Assembly: GCA_039105265.1 (NCBI GenBank)
Contig: JAPFFF010000016.1
Coordinates: 2,294,001 to 2,358,000 of the forward strand
Reading direction: 5' to 3'
Origin: Tritrichomonas musculus
Taxonomy: Eukaryota > Parabasalia > Tritrichomonadida > Tritrichomonadidae
Length of the DNA: 64,000 bases
Positions 30,909 to 41,424 of the stretch are shown piece by piece. Each line of letters opens with the position of its first letter. Within the stretch, counting starts at the first letter, position 1. Made by a program: the position numbers and the translations under genes. The notes below the pieces were generated by a model. That model saw only the letters and a program-made list of their open reading frames with translations, had not been told where the DNA came from and ran no database searches.

Positions 30909-32639
30909 TTAGTCATCATCGTATTGGTACTCATAGTCATCCTCAAATTCCTCGTCTTTGTCAGCAACTTCATTGCCAGCGTCATCTTTAATGCCCAAAG
31001 AGTCAATCTGATTCAGTAGAAGCTCGACAGACTTCAGCATTTCGCTATTCTGCTTCTGGAGCAGTTTGAAGTTATTCAACTGGTTCTGCAATTTCTTGGA
31101 AATTCCCGACAATTCGTTTACAATTTGTTCTTTCAGGTTGTCATTGTCCAAACCCCCATTTTTTATATTAGCGGTTTTGACATCAACCGTTTTTGTATTG
31201 ACGGTTTTGACATTAACCGTTTTAACATTAGCGGTTTTGACATCAACCGTTTTTGTATCGGCGGTATTAACATTAACCGTTTTGGTATTGACGGTTTTGA
31301 CATCAACCGTTTTTGTATCGGCGGTTTTGACATCAGGGCTCAATTCTGTTATCTTCAATAATTTTATATCTTTTACTCTTTGATATGCCTGCGCGCTCAT
31401 TTCCTTGGCCTTCCTGTTTCTTTCCATGAGCTCAGCTCTCTTCTGCTTTTCGAGTTCTTTTTCTTTTGCGCGTTCTTCTCTGGCAATTTTTGCAGCTTCC
31501 TTGTCCTTTTTTGCTTTTCCGTTTTTGGTGAAAACGACGCTTTGGACGATCTCTTTGCTTCGCTTCTCAGCGATCTCCATCTCTTCGATGAGCTTCTTTG
31601 TGACGAAGATCGATGTCCTGCTGTTTGGCATCTTTTCTGGCTGCCTGCTGCCGATGAAGACGACGGAGAGTCCGTCGCCTGCAATGCAGAAGCAGGCACC
31701 ACTTTCAATACAAGTTCTAACCGGAAAATATTGATCTTCAATTTGACCTTCTTCTTCATCTATTAAATCAGGTATGAGAAGCTCGCCGTTCTTTCCCATT
31801 CCGCAGGCGAAGACGCCGCCGTATTCGTCGAGGAACAACGAGTGATTCTTGCCCGCAAATGCTGCAATTATTTTGTGCTCTGAAAAAGTTTCCAACTTTT
31901 TGAATTCAGTGGTTGATTCTTCTGTGGGTCCGATTCCAAGTTGGCCGTGGTTGTTTTGGCCTCTGGAGTAGACATCACCGTTCTTGCTAACGGCTAGACA
32001 GTGGTCGAATGTTCCCGATACGCATACAAATACTTCATTGGGAATTATGATTTTGTTGAATTTGCTTTTTTTATCTGTATTGTCTAATTCAATAAGAAAA
32101 CCTTTTGAAGTAAGGATAACAAACGAGCTTTTGAGACATGCTATTTGTATTGGCATGCCATATTCAAAAGGCAAGGTTTTGTAAAATTGATCAAAATCAG
32201 TGTTGATGAAAAGAATTGTATCATCGGTGTTGATGGTGGCAAGTGTTTGGCTACCACCAAAAATATAAAGTGAATTTTTTTCAAAGTTTGCCAGTTTTTC
32301 TTTATCATACTGTAATATCAATAATGGATTTGATGCCAATACATTATAAAGTGTATAAGAAGAACCACATACAGCAGAAAAAAAAATATTATATGAATTT
32401 TCGGAAAAATTAATTTGTGTCCAATTTTTCAAGGGTTCTTGATATCCACAAGGTATACCAATTTCAAAAGCTTTATATGAGCTGTCCACTTTTACGGAAT
32501 GGTCTGAATATGCAGAATACGAAGACAGATCTGCCAATTTACAAGGAATTTCGATCGGAGTAAGTATTACTTCATCTTGTGATTGCTTTACAAGTTGATG
32601 GTTTTTGTTATTTCCTGCAACAATGATACCTTCTTCCAT
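30909..32639 (-). CDS. RCC1-repeat protein with coiled coil and pentapeptide array
   Basis: A 576-residue protein. RCC1-type blades are clear at about 200-340: FVCVSGTFDHCLAVSKNGDV with YSRGQNNHGQLGIGP, and AGKNHSLFLDEYGGVFACGM. They form a beta-propeller used for protein interaction or GTPase exchange. A charged helix (REERAKEKELEKQKRAELME) follows, then eleven pentapeptides of pattern (D/N)xKT(V/A) at about 436-490. Next comes a leucine-rich coiled coil (VNELSGISKKLQNQLNNF) and an Asp/Glu/Tyr tail. The 3' half has higher GC than most neighbours. There is no kinase or membrane segment. The start is the first ATG of the frame. Confidence 0.85.
   Translation of the reverse strand: MEEGIIVAGNNKNHQLVKQSQDEVILTPIEIPCKLADLSSYSAYSDHSVKVDSSYKAFEIGIPCGYQEPLKNWTQINFSENSYNIFFSAVCGSSYTLYNVLASNPLLILQYDKEKLANFEKNSLYIFGGSQTLATINTDDTILFINTDFDQFYKTLPFEYGMPIQIACLKSSFVILTSKGFLIELDNTDKKSKFNKIIIPNEVFVCVSGTFDHCLAVSKNGDVYSRGQNNHGQLGIGPTEESTTEFKKLETFSEHKIIAAFAGKNHSLFLDEYGGVFACGMGKNGELLIPDLIDEEEGQIEDQYFPVRTCIESGACFCIAGDGLSVVFIGSRQPEKMPNSRTSIFVTKKLIEEMEIAEKRSKEIVQSVVFTKNGKAKKDKEAAKIAREERAKEKELEKQKRAELMERNRKAKEMSAQAYQRVKDIKLLKITELSPDVKTADTKTVDVKTVNTKTVNVNTADTKTVDVKTANVKTVNVKTVNTKTVDVKTANIKNGGLDNDNLKEQIVNELSGISKKLQNQLNNFKLLQKQNSEMLKSVELLLNQIDSLGIKDDAGNEVADKDEEFEDDYEYQYDDD
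31170..31334 (-). repeat. 15-bp coding minisatellite, eleven units
   Basis: Eleven 15-base units encode (D/N)(T/V)KT(V/A). They share the minus-strand core AAAACNGTT. Units fall into a few classes arranged in a repeated order, suggesting block duplication by slippage. Confidence 0.9.
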
Positions 32640-32984
32640 TTACAATAAACAAAGTCAAAAATTTTCAAAATTTTTACGTTAATTTTTTTAAATAAATCAA
32701 AATATATCGAAAAATAATCAAATACTATGTAAAGAAATAATAAATTTTTTTTAATAATTAAAAATATAATAGCATATATAAAAATATTAAAAAAATTTTA
32801 ATTGATTTATTGTTCGATATCTTCTCCAATGTATTGATTGACAAAGAAAATCTTGCCAAGCTCTCATGTCATTATGCATTAAATTGCCAGTAAAAGTAAT
32901 TTGAAAATTGTTGACAAATACTGGTTGGAAAAAAAAAAAAAGATTGTTCAATTTTTTTTTAAATTTTAAAAGGGAAATAGGATT
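32640..32984. other. Intergenic
   Basis: AT-rich DNA. No gene or repeat is recognised. Confidence 0.4.
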
Positions 32985-33118
32985 TGCCCACAGCAGTTTT
33001 GGTCAATATTGGCCTTTATCGTTCTTCAGAAAATAAAAGCTTGGAACTTTTTTCCACTTTTGCAAAAAATACCATGAGTAGCTCATGCTTTTTTCTATAT
33101 AAAAAAATTCTAAACGAA
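32985..33118. repeat. Diverged repeat shared with 17,600-17,745
   Basis: This is the second member of the pair described at 17.6 kb. It overlaps the last codons of the VWA/Sel1 pseudogene, so the C-terminal residues there (KWKKVPSFYF) come from repeat DNA. Confidence 0.6.
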
Positions 33119-33990
33119 TTGATTCAACCTTATGAATAATATTTGAACTTCTTCTCGAATATGGATCACCAACTGAAAGGTTTCCACCATTTCCAATAAC
33201 AAAAGTTGTCACATGATCAAAATTGATATCATTCTTTTTCATTTTAATATCACTTTCGTCAATTGAACTTATGCCAACACATCCATCAGTAACAATTATT
33301 AAGTGATCACGATTGCTCACAAATACTGTCATCTGTAAAGTATCACCACTAACTGATCCTGAACAGTCAATACACCGCAAATTTCCACCAGAGTTACTAT
33401 TTTTTGCAGTATCAACAAAACAATAAAATGGAGCTCCGAAAAAATCTAAATTATTGCCATTTTCTGCAGTCATCATAATGTAACGAGTTGCTTCTTCTTT
33501 ATTGGATGAGATTCCATCACCAAAAAACAACATTGAAGCATATTTGAGCATGGCAATTGTATTATTGCTATCTGCTGCTTTAATGTCATGAAGTGTGGGC
33601 TCTTCTTTGTTGACCGGAAGTCCATTTCAATTATATAACATATCTGCATGTAGCACCATAGCATCTGTATTTTCATATTCTATAGCTCTTTTGTAAAAAT
33701 TAATTGTTGCTGATTTGTAAATGGACGAACCACTTCTTTTTGCATTCATGTTAGATGATTGCAATATATGATAAATTTCAAGTTTTAATAAATATTTATA
33801 CCAAAATACAGACTGTTGTGATATCACAAGAATCTGATATCGAGAAGCTGTAGAATCTGAATCCTTCTTCTTTTTTTTTATGTGGTCCATTTTCACTTGC
33901 CAATTAGAGTCCATAAAGCTTTATTGACTGCAAATAACCTAAATCAGCTGACATTTGATAATATTTAATTGCTTCATCTTTTTAAATTCA
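33003..33990 (-). pseudogene. Sel1/VWA-type chimeric pseudogene, copy A
   Basis: The minus strand holds Sel1 phrases (AIEYENTDAMVLHADMLYN; MLKYASMLFFGDGISSNKEE) in shifting frames. These join VWA-like phrases: CIDCSGSVSGD, a DxSxS-type MIDAS; HLIIVTDGCVG; and VTTFVIGNGGNLSVG. The longest open stretch (33003-33551) starts inside a Sel1 unit and cannot be a native start. VWA domains bind metal and protein ligands. The order Sel1 then a shortened VWA suggests a rearranged gene. The left part (beyond 33,223) is absent from copy B. Confidence 0.7.
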
Positions 33991-34251
33991 CAATTCTTTA
34001 GCAATGTAATATTTGAATGCTTCTGCCTTATTGACTTCAATTTAGTATATTTTCGTTTGATCTTTTTAAAAATTTTTCTTAGATGCTTTTTTTAAATTAA
34101 AAACAATATATTTTTAAGTTATCATGTTCACTAATTTCTTCTTCTATATTTACAACAAATTCCTTTCATTTAACAAATAAAAATATTTTGAAGAAAAGTT
34201 AACAAAAACATGTGATATAGAATAAATAATGAAGTAAAATGCTAATAGACT

Positions 34252-34325
34252 TCTTCCCTAACTCAGTTGGTTAGAGTGTCAGACTGTTAATCTGGAAGTC
34301 GTGTGTTCGATCCACACGGGAAGAG
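34252..34325 (+). tRNA. tRNA-Asn (GTT), copy A
   Basis: The cloverleaf is complete. The acceptor stem TCTTCCC/GGGAAGA pairs at all seven positions. The D stem is ACTC/GAGT. The anticodon stem TCAGA/TCTGG encloses the loop CTGTTAA with anticodon GTT. The variable loop is AAGTC. The T stem GTGTG/CACAC encloses TTCGATC, an internal B-box. The discriminator is G, as usual for Asn. No intron is present. Confidence 0.97.
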
Positions 34326-34326
34326 A

Positions 34327-34332
34327 TTTTTT
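34327..34332 (+). terminator. RNA polymerase III terminator, T6
   Basis: A T6 tract begins two bases after the tRNA-Asn 3' end, with a longer T tract a few bases further. The same arrangement follows the copy B tRNA. Confidence 0.8.
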
Positions 34333-34523
34333 GCTTTTTTTTTATTTTTTCCAAATAATTCATTTTCTGTGATGATAAATTTAATGATATCACTAGAAAT
34401 TCCACAAGACCAATCGATACATTTACTTTTCATAAAAAAATAAGATTTTTTTATTGAACATTCAAAATTGTATTATCTTTTTTCAAAAAACATTAAATTA
34501 AAAGAACATATGATATTTACTAA

Positions 34524-34741
34524 TTATATTTGGGAATCTCCCCATTCTAACACAAAGAAACCTTCTCTGTTCTCAATTTTGAACTTGTCAATATTTTGGA
34601 CTGGCATTGATACTTTTTCATCAAGTAATTTGAATGTAAAGAAAATTCTTTTAACGCAATCTGGTTTTGGCTCAATTTTTAAAAAAGCTCTTTGATCATA
34701 TCTTCTCCTTGGAAATTGATTAGAACATATTTGCTATGTTC
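34524..34741 (-). pseudogene. 3' remnant of ubiquitin-fusion gene, copy A
   Basis: The minus strand encodes [17 protein letters not shown], then KIEPKPDCVKRIFFTFKLLD, then REGFFVLEWGDSQI and a stop. This is the C-terminal part of the gene whose ubiquitin-like 5' part survives in copy B (54,607-55,383). One frame change separates the first two phrases. The 5' part is lost by a 783-bp deletion ending at the GTTC at 34,738-34,741. Confidence 0.7.
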
Positions 34742-34950
34742 TTTCTTGTCAAGCATTTTTTAAACAAGTTTGTTTTAAAAAGAAGCTGAAGAAATATAAT
34801 ATTTCCTTAAATAACAAATATTTAACCCAAAAAAACTCCAATTATATTAAAATAAAGGAAGAATAGTACAAATTCTAAAATAAAATAATAATAATAATAA
34901 AAATTAATTCAACCAAAAAAATTTTAATACTCTCACAATTAACAAAAAGT

Positions 34951-35568
34951 GAGATTGATGAATTTTCAGAGGGGAGCTTTATCTTTGATAACTAAATATT
35001 TGATTATGATGATTGGAAAATATACTCAACAAGACAGATCGTAGCCAATATTCTTTTAGCCACTTATAAAGGAGATTCTACTTACCCACTCATTGTTTAT
35101 CTTTTAAGTAAACTCTTTCAAACAGACCCTCAGAATTTTGGTGAAGTGAATATGTTCATTCTTTCAACAACGAACAGTATCCTGTTTAGACCTAGAATAG
35201 AAGTTTATTTCTGAGATGCAAATTAGCTCAGGTTGCAACAAGAATTCTCAGAATCCTTAAATAATGATTATGTTATGTTGTCGCTTATTTCTTATCTGTT
35301 CTTGATTTCATCTTCATTTCCATTGTTGAGTAACGATATTATTATAAAATTTATCATTGAAATCTCACAACATTTCAATATTTTGGCTTCAAATGAAAAC
35401 CATCATTTGTTTGCATGTTTTTGCATGATTTTTTGCAATTTATTTGAGAGGGAAGTGCCACAAAATGTTGAAATTATTTTCAATTTCATTTTAGATAGGA
35501 TCCAATTTTGTTTGACGAGCGATGCTGTGGACTTCATGAATGCTGTTGCTAAGAAATTCCAAAATTAA
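34951..35568 (+). pseudogene. Decayed helical-repeat protein gene (possibly importin/ARM type), copy A
   Basis: Broken plus-strand frames encode EIDEFSEGSFIFDN, a stop, then IFDYDDWKIYSTRQIVANIL, then YPLIVYLLSKLFQTDPQNFG, then a 111-codon piece with LLSNDIIIKFIIEISQHFNI and EVPQNVEIIFNFILDRIQF. The paired amphipathic helices suggest a HEAT/ARM solenoid. The acidic phrase followed by STxxxVANIL reminds me of importin-beta relatives, but this is a guess. At least two stops interrupt copy A, and copy B has further changes. Confidence 0.5.
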
Positions 35569-35623
35569 TTTTACTTTTCTTTTTTGAAAATTTTAAACTT
35601 TTTCTTACAAAAAAAACTTTTCT

Positions 35624-36667
35624 ATGAGTAACATTGATACACGAGTATCTGTTACTTATGATGATGACGATCCACCACCGCCTGCATATAATGTTTCTCA
35701 ACCTTCCGCTGAAGTAAAAAAAAAGCCAATTTGTCCTTCATTCCACATTTTGATTTTAATAATTTTTGGAACACTATGCGTTCTGCTAGGAACTATAGAT
35801 ATGATTGTATTTTCTGTTATTCCATATAATAAAATCAATAACAATAAAAAAAAATATCCCAGTTTTCATTTTGAAAAACCAGATGGGGGAATAGTTGTTC
35901 TTCATTTTTTGGAACATTTATGTTTAATTGCATTAGGAAGTGTACTTTTAGGGGGAATTAATCCCAATTTTTTTGAATCCTTTTATTTTACAATAATACT
36001 AATTTTATTAGGTTTAATATTTGGCTCTTTGTATTTCATAGAGGCACTTTATGCAGGACTTGTTATTAATATGATTAAAAAGGAAGATTTTAAGTTAAGT
36101 GAAATTACAGAAAAGCTAAATTATTCAAATCCGATTAATGCAATACTTTTTTATATCAGAGGTTCAAAGAGAGTGAGTAAAGGCAAATACAAAACATGCT
36201 ATTCTAAAAATGGCGTAGTTATTCCAGTCCAATCCGGCATTAATTCACGCCTTTTCAGCCCAAATGAAAATATTCCAGATTTTTTCTATTTAGAAATCAC
36301 TCAAAAAGTTAACTTATCAACACAACTTTTTGAATTGGCCTCAAAATTTAGAGAAAAAATTAGCTTTTGTAAGGATCAATATTACGTTGCATTTGAGTAT
36401 CACCCACTTTTTCAGGGAAGAAATTTGGTTGTTTCTGATGGGAAAAAAATTCCAGCAAGCGTGAAGAAGCCAACTGGCATTGCGTCAACCATCTTCGGAC
36501 TCGGCACCTATCCAGAATTGATGCAGAAATCAATTCCGATCAAAAAGTACGATGAAGATCCAAATGTTGATATCATTCCGGGTGTTGATTACGATACCAT
36601 ATATGCGTCTATTAACTGTTTATATATTGGTCAATGCCAAACTTCAAACGAAAGACCTCATGTGTAA
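35624..36667 (+). CDS. Three-helix membrane protein with PPPxY N-terminus, copy A
   Basis: A 347-residue protein. A short cytosolic-looking N-terminus carries DDDDPPPPAYN, which contains PPAY, a possible WW-domain ligand. Three membrane helices follow at about 40-66 (ILILIIFGTLCVLLGTIDMI), 90-111 and 118-148. A soluble domain of about 195 residues with no family I recognise completes the protein (KTCYSKNGVVIPVQSGINSR; YYVAFEYHPLFQGRNLVV; GVDYDTIYASINCLYIG). In copy B the same gene is broken by one extra A. The two downstream halves are near-identical. Confidence 0.75.
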   Translation: MSNIDTRVSVTYDDDDPPPPAYNVSQPSAEVKKKPICPSFHILILIIFGTLCVLLGTIDMIVFSVIPYNKINNNKKKYPSFHFEKPDGGIVVLHFLEHLCLIALGSVLLGGINPNFFESFYFTIILILLGLIFGSLYFIEALYAGLVINMIKKEDFKLSEITEKLNYSNPINAILFYIRGSKRVSKGKYKTCYSKNGVVIPVQSGINSRLFSPNENIPDFFYLEITQKVNLSTQLFELASKFREKISFCKDQYYVAFEYHPLFQGRNLVVSDGKKIPASVKKPTGIASTIFGLGTYPELMQKSIPIKKYDEDPNVDIIPGVDYDTIYASINCLYIGQCQTSNERPHV

Positions 36668-38422
36668 ATAGTATTTTTTCAATTTTTAATTAATTTTTTT
36701 TTTTTTTTTTTTTTTTTATGTGAACCAGACTTCTCTTGAAAATTCTTAGAAAAATGTTGATTCTGTTTTTATTAAATTTTTTTTTTTAAGGATAGATTTT
36801 TATCAAGATTTATTATTGTCTCTTTCCACGGTTGTAAACGATAACAACTCACTTGAATTGCAGAAAACCTTGCATCAGAATTAAATCATAAATTTTCATT
36901 AGAATTATTTGATTCTTTAGTTGATTTGCATATGTTTTTCAATAAAGATTTTACAAATCTACATCAAAATCTAAAATATAACGATACTTTGAAATAATTT
37001 CTCGTTTTCCAAGTCATTCAATTTTCCCTCTCAATTTCATTCAAAAAAATAACGAAAAATAACGTATTAAAAAATAACCATTTGTAGCGAGGAGTTGGTC
37101 AAAATTAAATTAACATTAAATATTTATAGCACTATATATAGATATCTATATTTAAATAATAAAAAATAGATCGTGAAATAATCCAATATTTGATGAGCGG
37201 TTTTGTAAGAAGTATTCATGTGAGGTGACTTAACGTCTTTGATAATTTTTAAAATTGCATTTTTTCAGCCACTTTAAAGTTTTGAAGACTCAGATTAAGA
37301 GAAACAAATTTCTTGCCTGTGGAGATTGTATTAAGCATGCATTTTTGAAAAAATAATGTTAAAATTTTTTTTTCTAATATCTTGATATTTTTACTCAATT
37401 TAAAATATATGCCAGATATTTAAAATAATAAATGTAATTTATTAATACTATAATTTATTGTGAGATTTAAAATTTTGTTCTTTGTTTTATATGTAAAAAT
37501 AATGAAGATTTTAGAATTTGAAAATGAATTTTTTGCAAAAAAGTAGAATATTTAAAAATTCGCTCGTTAAATTTTTATATATTTTATGTATATGTTTTGG
37601 CTTAATCTGAATTATTCAGTTGAGAATGGAATATATTGGTTATGCGCTCATTTTTGAGAAATGTTGATTTTACTTTATATTATAAATTTTATTGGTGCAA
37701 AATGCCAAAATCACAAAAATGAGAAAAACTTTTTTTAAATATTTATGTTTTCTTGAATTTTCTTTGGTAACAATAATTTAATTACATTGAATATTAATAA
37801 AAAATAAAAAAAATCATAGTTCATTAATTATAAAACGCAAAATATTGTTATAAAATTATAATTTTTTACGATTATTTGATTCAATTCTTATGAAAAGTTT
37901 CTATGTTTATTAATAAAATTGTAATAAAATATTGAGAGAATAAATTTTTTTTCAAAAAAAGGATGATTATAAATTCAATTGATTATTTATTAATTTGTAT
38001 AAAATGATCGTTCCTAAAATATTGAAAAATAATTAAATCTAATCTATATATTTCTTAATTATAAGATTTAAAAATGTAAATTAATTTTATATATAAACAT
38101 ATAATATATTTATTAACTAATTTGAATATTAATAAGCGCATATAATGCATATTTATTAATAAATAATTATATTTTTATATTTCTATTGAAATTATAAAAT
38201 TTCAGAAGTAAAGTTATTTATTCTCACAAAAATATATTAAATTCATATCTTGAAAATGGAGGTACAAAGAATTATACAAATCATTATATAATCCAATTAT
38301 AAAATATCTAAAAATATAAGATGCTTTATTTAAAATTTTATCGACGAATTCCCTACATGAATACCTCTGTTTTGTACGTTGGAGGCCAAACTTAAAAAAC
38401 TGAGTTTAAGACATTTTTATAA
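36668..38422. other. Intergenic, copy A
   Basis: A poly-T tract of about 28 bases lies near 36,690-36,717. At 36,862-36,996 a short plus-strand stretch reads like coding DNA (NHKFSLELFDSLVDLHMFFN), ending at a TAA; it may be a gene fragment. The rest is AT-rich and unremarkable. The copy B counterpart appears identical. Confidence 0.45.
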
Positions 38423-39523
38423 ATGAACATTCAAGAATACTTAAATCAATGGAAAACAATACAAGTATCACTTCTTCAATTTATTGATACAGAAGACAAC
38501 AAAGAAGATGAATTTAATAAGTTAATTAAAGTATTATCCAATTTTGGAATAGCCAGCAAAAAAACGGAACTTAAGTTGTTTCTTCATCTTTTATGCCAAA
38601 TAAGTAGATATCATCACAGGTTACCCGATTTTTTTGACAAAATCGAGCAAATAATCAAATATTATGCAAAAGATATTTCAATGGCAATTAATAAAACGGA
38701 ACTATTCAACGTATTTAAAAATAGTCCCAAAGTACTTCTTTTTTTATATAACCAACAAATGGTAACAATAAATCAAGCCAGAAATCGAGTTTATTTTTAT
38801 CACGAAAAATTACAAAACGGTACAAAAGAAGAGAAAAAATGGATTTTAGAAAATATTAATAAATCATATATTGAAAACAATGAAGAAAAAAGGCAAAAAG
38901 GTGAAAATGATTTATACATTTGTGAACTCATTCGAAATGATTCAGTTAATGACTTCATTATCTATGTCAATAAAAACGCGATAAATTTAAAAAGTCAAAT
39001 TAATCCTTCATATTATGAAACTCATTCATTTTTATCAGAAAAAGAACCATCTTTAATTGAATATGCCGTATTTTTCGGTTCCATTGAAATTTTCAATTAT
39101 TTGAAATTAAATGATGTTCCATTGACTCCATCATTGTTGTATTATGCAATTCATTCAAATAGCGATGTAATGATTCATACTTTGATCAATGATGATGTCA
39201 AACCACTTGACGATAATTATGGAGCCTTATACAAAGAAGCAATAAAGTGTCATCACAACGAAACCGCCAACTTTATTGGCGATTACTTTTTGAAAGATAA
39301 AGATGAATTTGAATCAAATCATTTTCAATCCTTTGTCAAATTTTACAATTTCAGTTTTATTAATGAAAATTTGATCAATAATAAGGAATTGTTTGGTCTT
39401 CTTTGCTGCACTGATTATATATCGTTGGTAGATCACTTTTTGAATACTTTTAAGGATATTGATGTTAATGCTATAATTATTCTTGGATTATGCTTTTTAA
39501 TAGAATTCTTTTTATTGTTTTAA
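38423..39523 (+). CDS. DUF3447-type ankyrin protein, N-terminal part, copy A
   Basis: The 366-codon frame starts MNIQEYLNQWKTIQ with Inr-like ACATTTT just upstream. The N-terminal helical region leads into the DUF3447 signature (LIEYAVFFGSIEIFNYLKLN, SLLYYAIHSNSDVMIHTLIN). The last true ankyrin words, NTFKDIDVNA, are followed by AT-rich DNA that reads IIILGLCFLIEFFLLF and stops. Ankyrin units that would complete the protein lie downstream, separated by spacers. DUF3447 proteins are greatly expanded in trichomonads; their role is unknown, probably protein binding. Either a short protein is made or the transcript is processed. Confidence 0.75.
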   Translation: MNIQEYLNQWKTIQVSLLQFIDTEDNKEDEFNKLIKVLSNFGIASKKTELKLFLHLLCQISRYHHRLPDFFDKIEQIIKYYAKDISMAINKTELFNVFKNSPKVLLFLYNQQMVTINQARNRVYFYHEKLQNGTKEEKKWILENINKSYIENNEEKRQKGENDLYICELIRNDSVNDFIIYVNKNAINLKSQINPSYYETHSFLSEKEPSLIEYAVFFGSIEIFNYLKLNDVPLTPSLLYYAIHSNSDVMIHTLINDDVKPLDDNYGALYKEAIKCHHNETANFIGDYFLKDKDEFESNHFQSFVKFYNFSFINENLINNKELFGLLCCTDYISLVDHFLNTFKDIDVNAIIILGLCFLIEFFLLF

Positions 39524-41424
39524 TTATGTTTTTAGTTACTTTTTCTGATGAAGTTTTTATTCATTTTTGTCAATGAAATTTTTTCTCTCAATTTTCAATG
39601 AAATTTATTTGGTCAATTTTTAATAATGTTTTCAAATTTAAAATTGAAATGATGTTTTAAAAATCAATCGTTTTTAATAATATTTCTACATACTATATTT
39701 AAATGATAACTTTAGAATTTCATATTAAAATTTTCAATGAAATTTCATATCATATAATGAAATGAAATTTCTTATTATAGAATTCAATCAAGTTTGATAA
39801 AAAAATTTCATATAATTTTAAAATCAAGAAATTTAATGATATTAAAAAAGAATTTGTTTTTAGTTACATTTAAAATCAAAAATATTAATGACATTTTGCA
39901 TTTAAAATTTGAATGAAATTATAAAAAAAAAAATTTAATATAGTTTTACAAAACAAATTTTGAAATACAATTTAAAATCAAAAAATTCAATGATGTTTAA
40001 GAATCAATGAATTTTAATAATATTTTATATTGGATATATTTTTAAAACTGTATTGCATGTTGCTATTGAAAATGATTCTATTGATCTTGTTCAACTTTTA
40101 TTAAAGCAACCTAAAATTGATTATAACAAAGTTAAAATTTCAAAAATGACATTTTTTAATTTAGTTGAAAATTAAATATTTCAATAAAATTTGAAATCAA
40201 ATCATTCATTAATGCAATTCAAAATTTGGTTTTAATGACATTAAATGTTGAGTATTTCAATTTCATTTGAACATTTACAAAATTGAATGAAATTCAAAAA
40301 TAATTTTATCAATGCAATTTTTAATGATTTTTTCAATACAATTTAAAATAGTTGTTTTAATTCAATTTTCTTTTAATTTATTTTTTTATACTATTTTTAT
40401 TGATTTTTTATTGTACTCCTTTGTCTCTTGCAGTTACAGATGATTACGTTGAAATTGTCAAACTTTTACTCAATTTTGAATCTATAAGTATTAATAATAA
40501 AGAAATTACCAGCAATTAATTTTTTTTATACAATTTCAAATAATATATTCTGATTTAATTTCAAATAAATTTTTTAAATTTAATTCCAATTTTCTTTTTT
40601 CAATTTCGTTTCAGATTAAATTTTAAATTTCATTTGAAATCAACTTTTTCAATGGAATTCATAATTATAAGTTAAAATGGAATTTCATTAACTAAATGAT
40701 TTAATATGATTCAACATTAATTTATTTAAGCTAATTCCATAATCATGTGTTTTTGAATACAATTCAAAATCGACTTTTTCAATGGAATTTAAAAAAATAC
40801 TTTTATTTAATCCAATTCAAAATAAAATACTTTTATGCTATTTTTAAAAAATAACTATTTTAATTTAATTACGAACTAATTATTTTGAATGCAATTTTCA
40901 AATAAATTGAAATTTAATTCAATTTTAAATCACGCAATTTGAATTGGGTTTTATATCCAATCCTTTTAATAACATTTTAATTTTATTTTGATAAAGCACC
41001 ATTATTTATTGCAGTTGAAAATGAGAATGCTGAAATTGTGCAACTTTTATTAAATTGTGAAAAATTGGATGTTAATTTAATGAACAAAATTTAAAATGAA
41101 CTTTTTCGATGGAGTTGAAATTTAATTCAAAATTTTCAATGGAATTATATTGATTTTTTGAATCCAGTTTCTTTAGAGTTTTTGTATGAAATGACAGCTT
41201 TGCATTTAGCAGTTCTAAATGAAGAAATCGATATTATTAAGCTTCTTTTGAATGATAAAAGAATCGATGTGAATATCAAAAATTCAGTTTTAATCTTCTT
41301 TAATTTTTTGAATGAAATTTCTTTTCATTTTTTTAATAATTTTTTTTAATTAATTTTATGTAAAACTCCTATTGAAATAACCAAAAATGAAGAAATAATC
41401 AAATTGTTCAAAGAACATGAATGA
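39524..41424 (+). other. Downstream ankyrin units separated by AT-rich spacers, copy A
   Basis: Five further units in the same strand and order lie at about 40044-40135 (KTVLHVAIENDSIDLVQLLL), 40429-40510 (LAVTDDYVEIVKLLLNFESI), 40993-41092 (KAPLFIAVENENAEIVQLLL), 41188-41290 (MTALHLAVLNEEIDIIKLLL) and 41362-41424 (KTPIEITKNEEIIKLFKEHE, then stop). The last is the usual C-terminal half-unit. Each spacer begins just after the D(V/I)N turn. Spacers are about 560, 290, 480, 95 and 70 bp and are built from degenerate CAATGGAATTCAAAAT-like words with stops in all frames. No trichomonad consensus intron ends are seen. Confidence 0.7.

Noticed and set aside
31066-31766. Several plus- and minus-strand frames overlapping the RCC1 gene
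   Set aside because: They are shadows produced by its repeats and higher GC; none has family features.
36690-36717. Poly-T tract as a retroelement tail
   Set aside because: No coding remains or target duplication adjoin it. Homopolymers of this kind are common in the window.
39524-41424. Ordinary trichomonad spliceosomal introns between ankyrin units
   Set aside because: No GTATGT-type 5' ends or ACTAACACACAG-type 3' ends are visible at the boundaries. Unusual introns remain possible and are listed as a finding.
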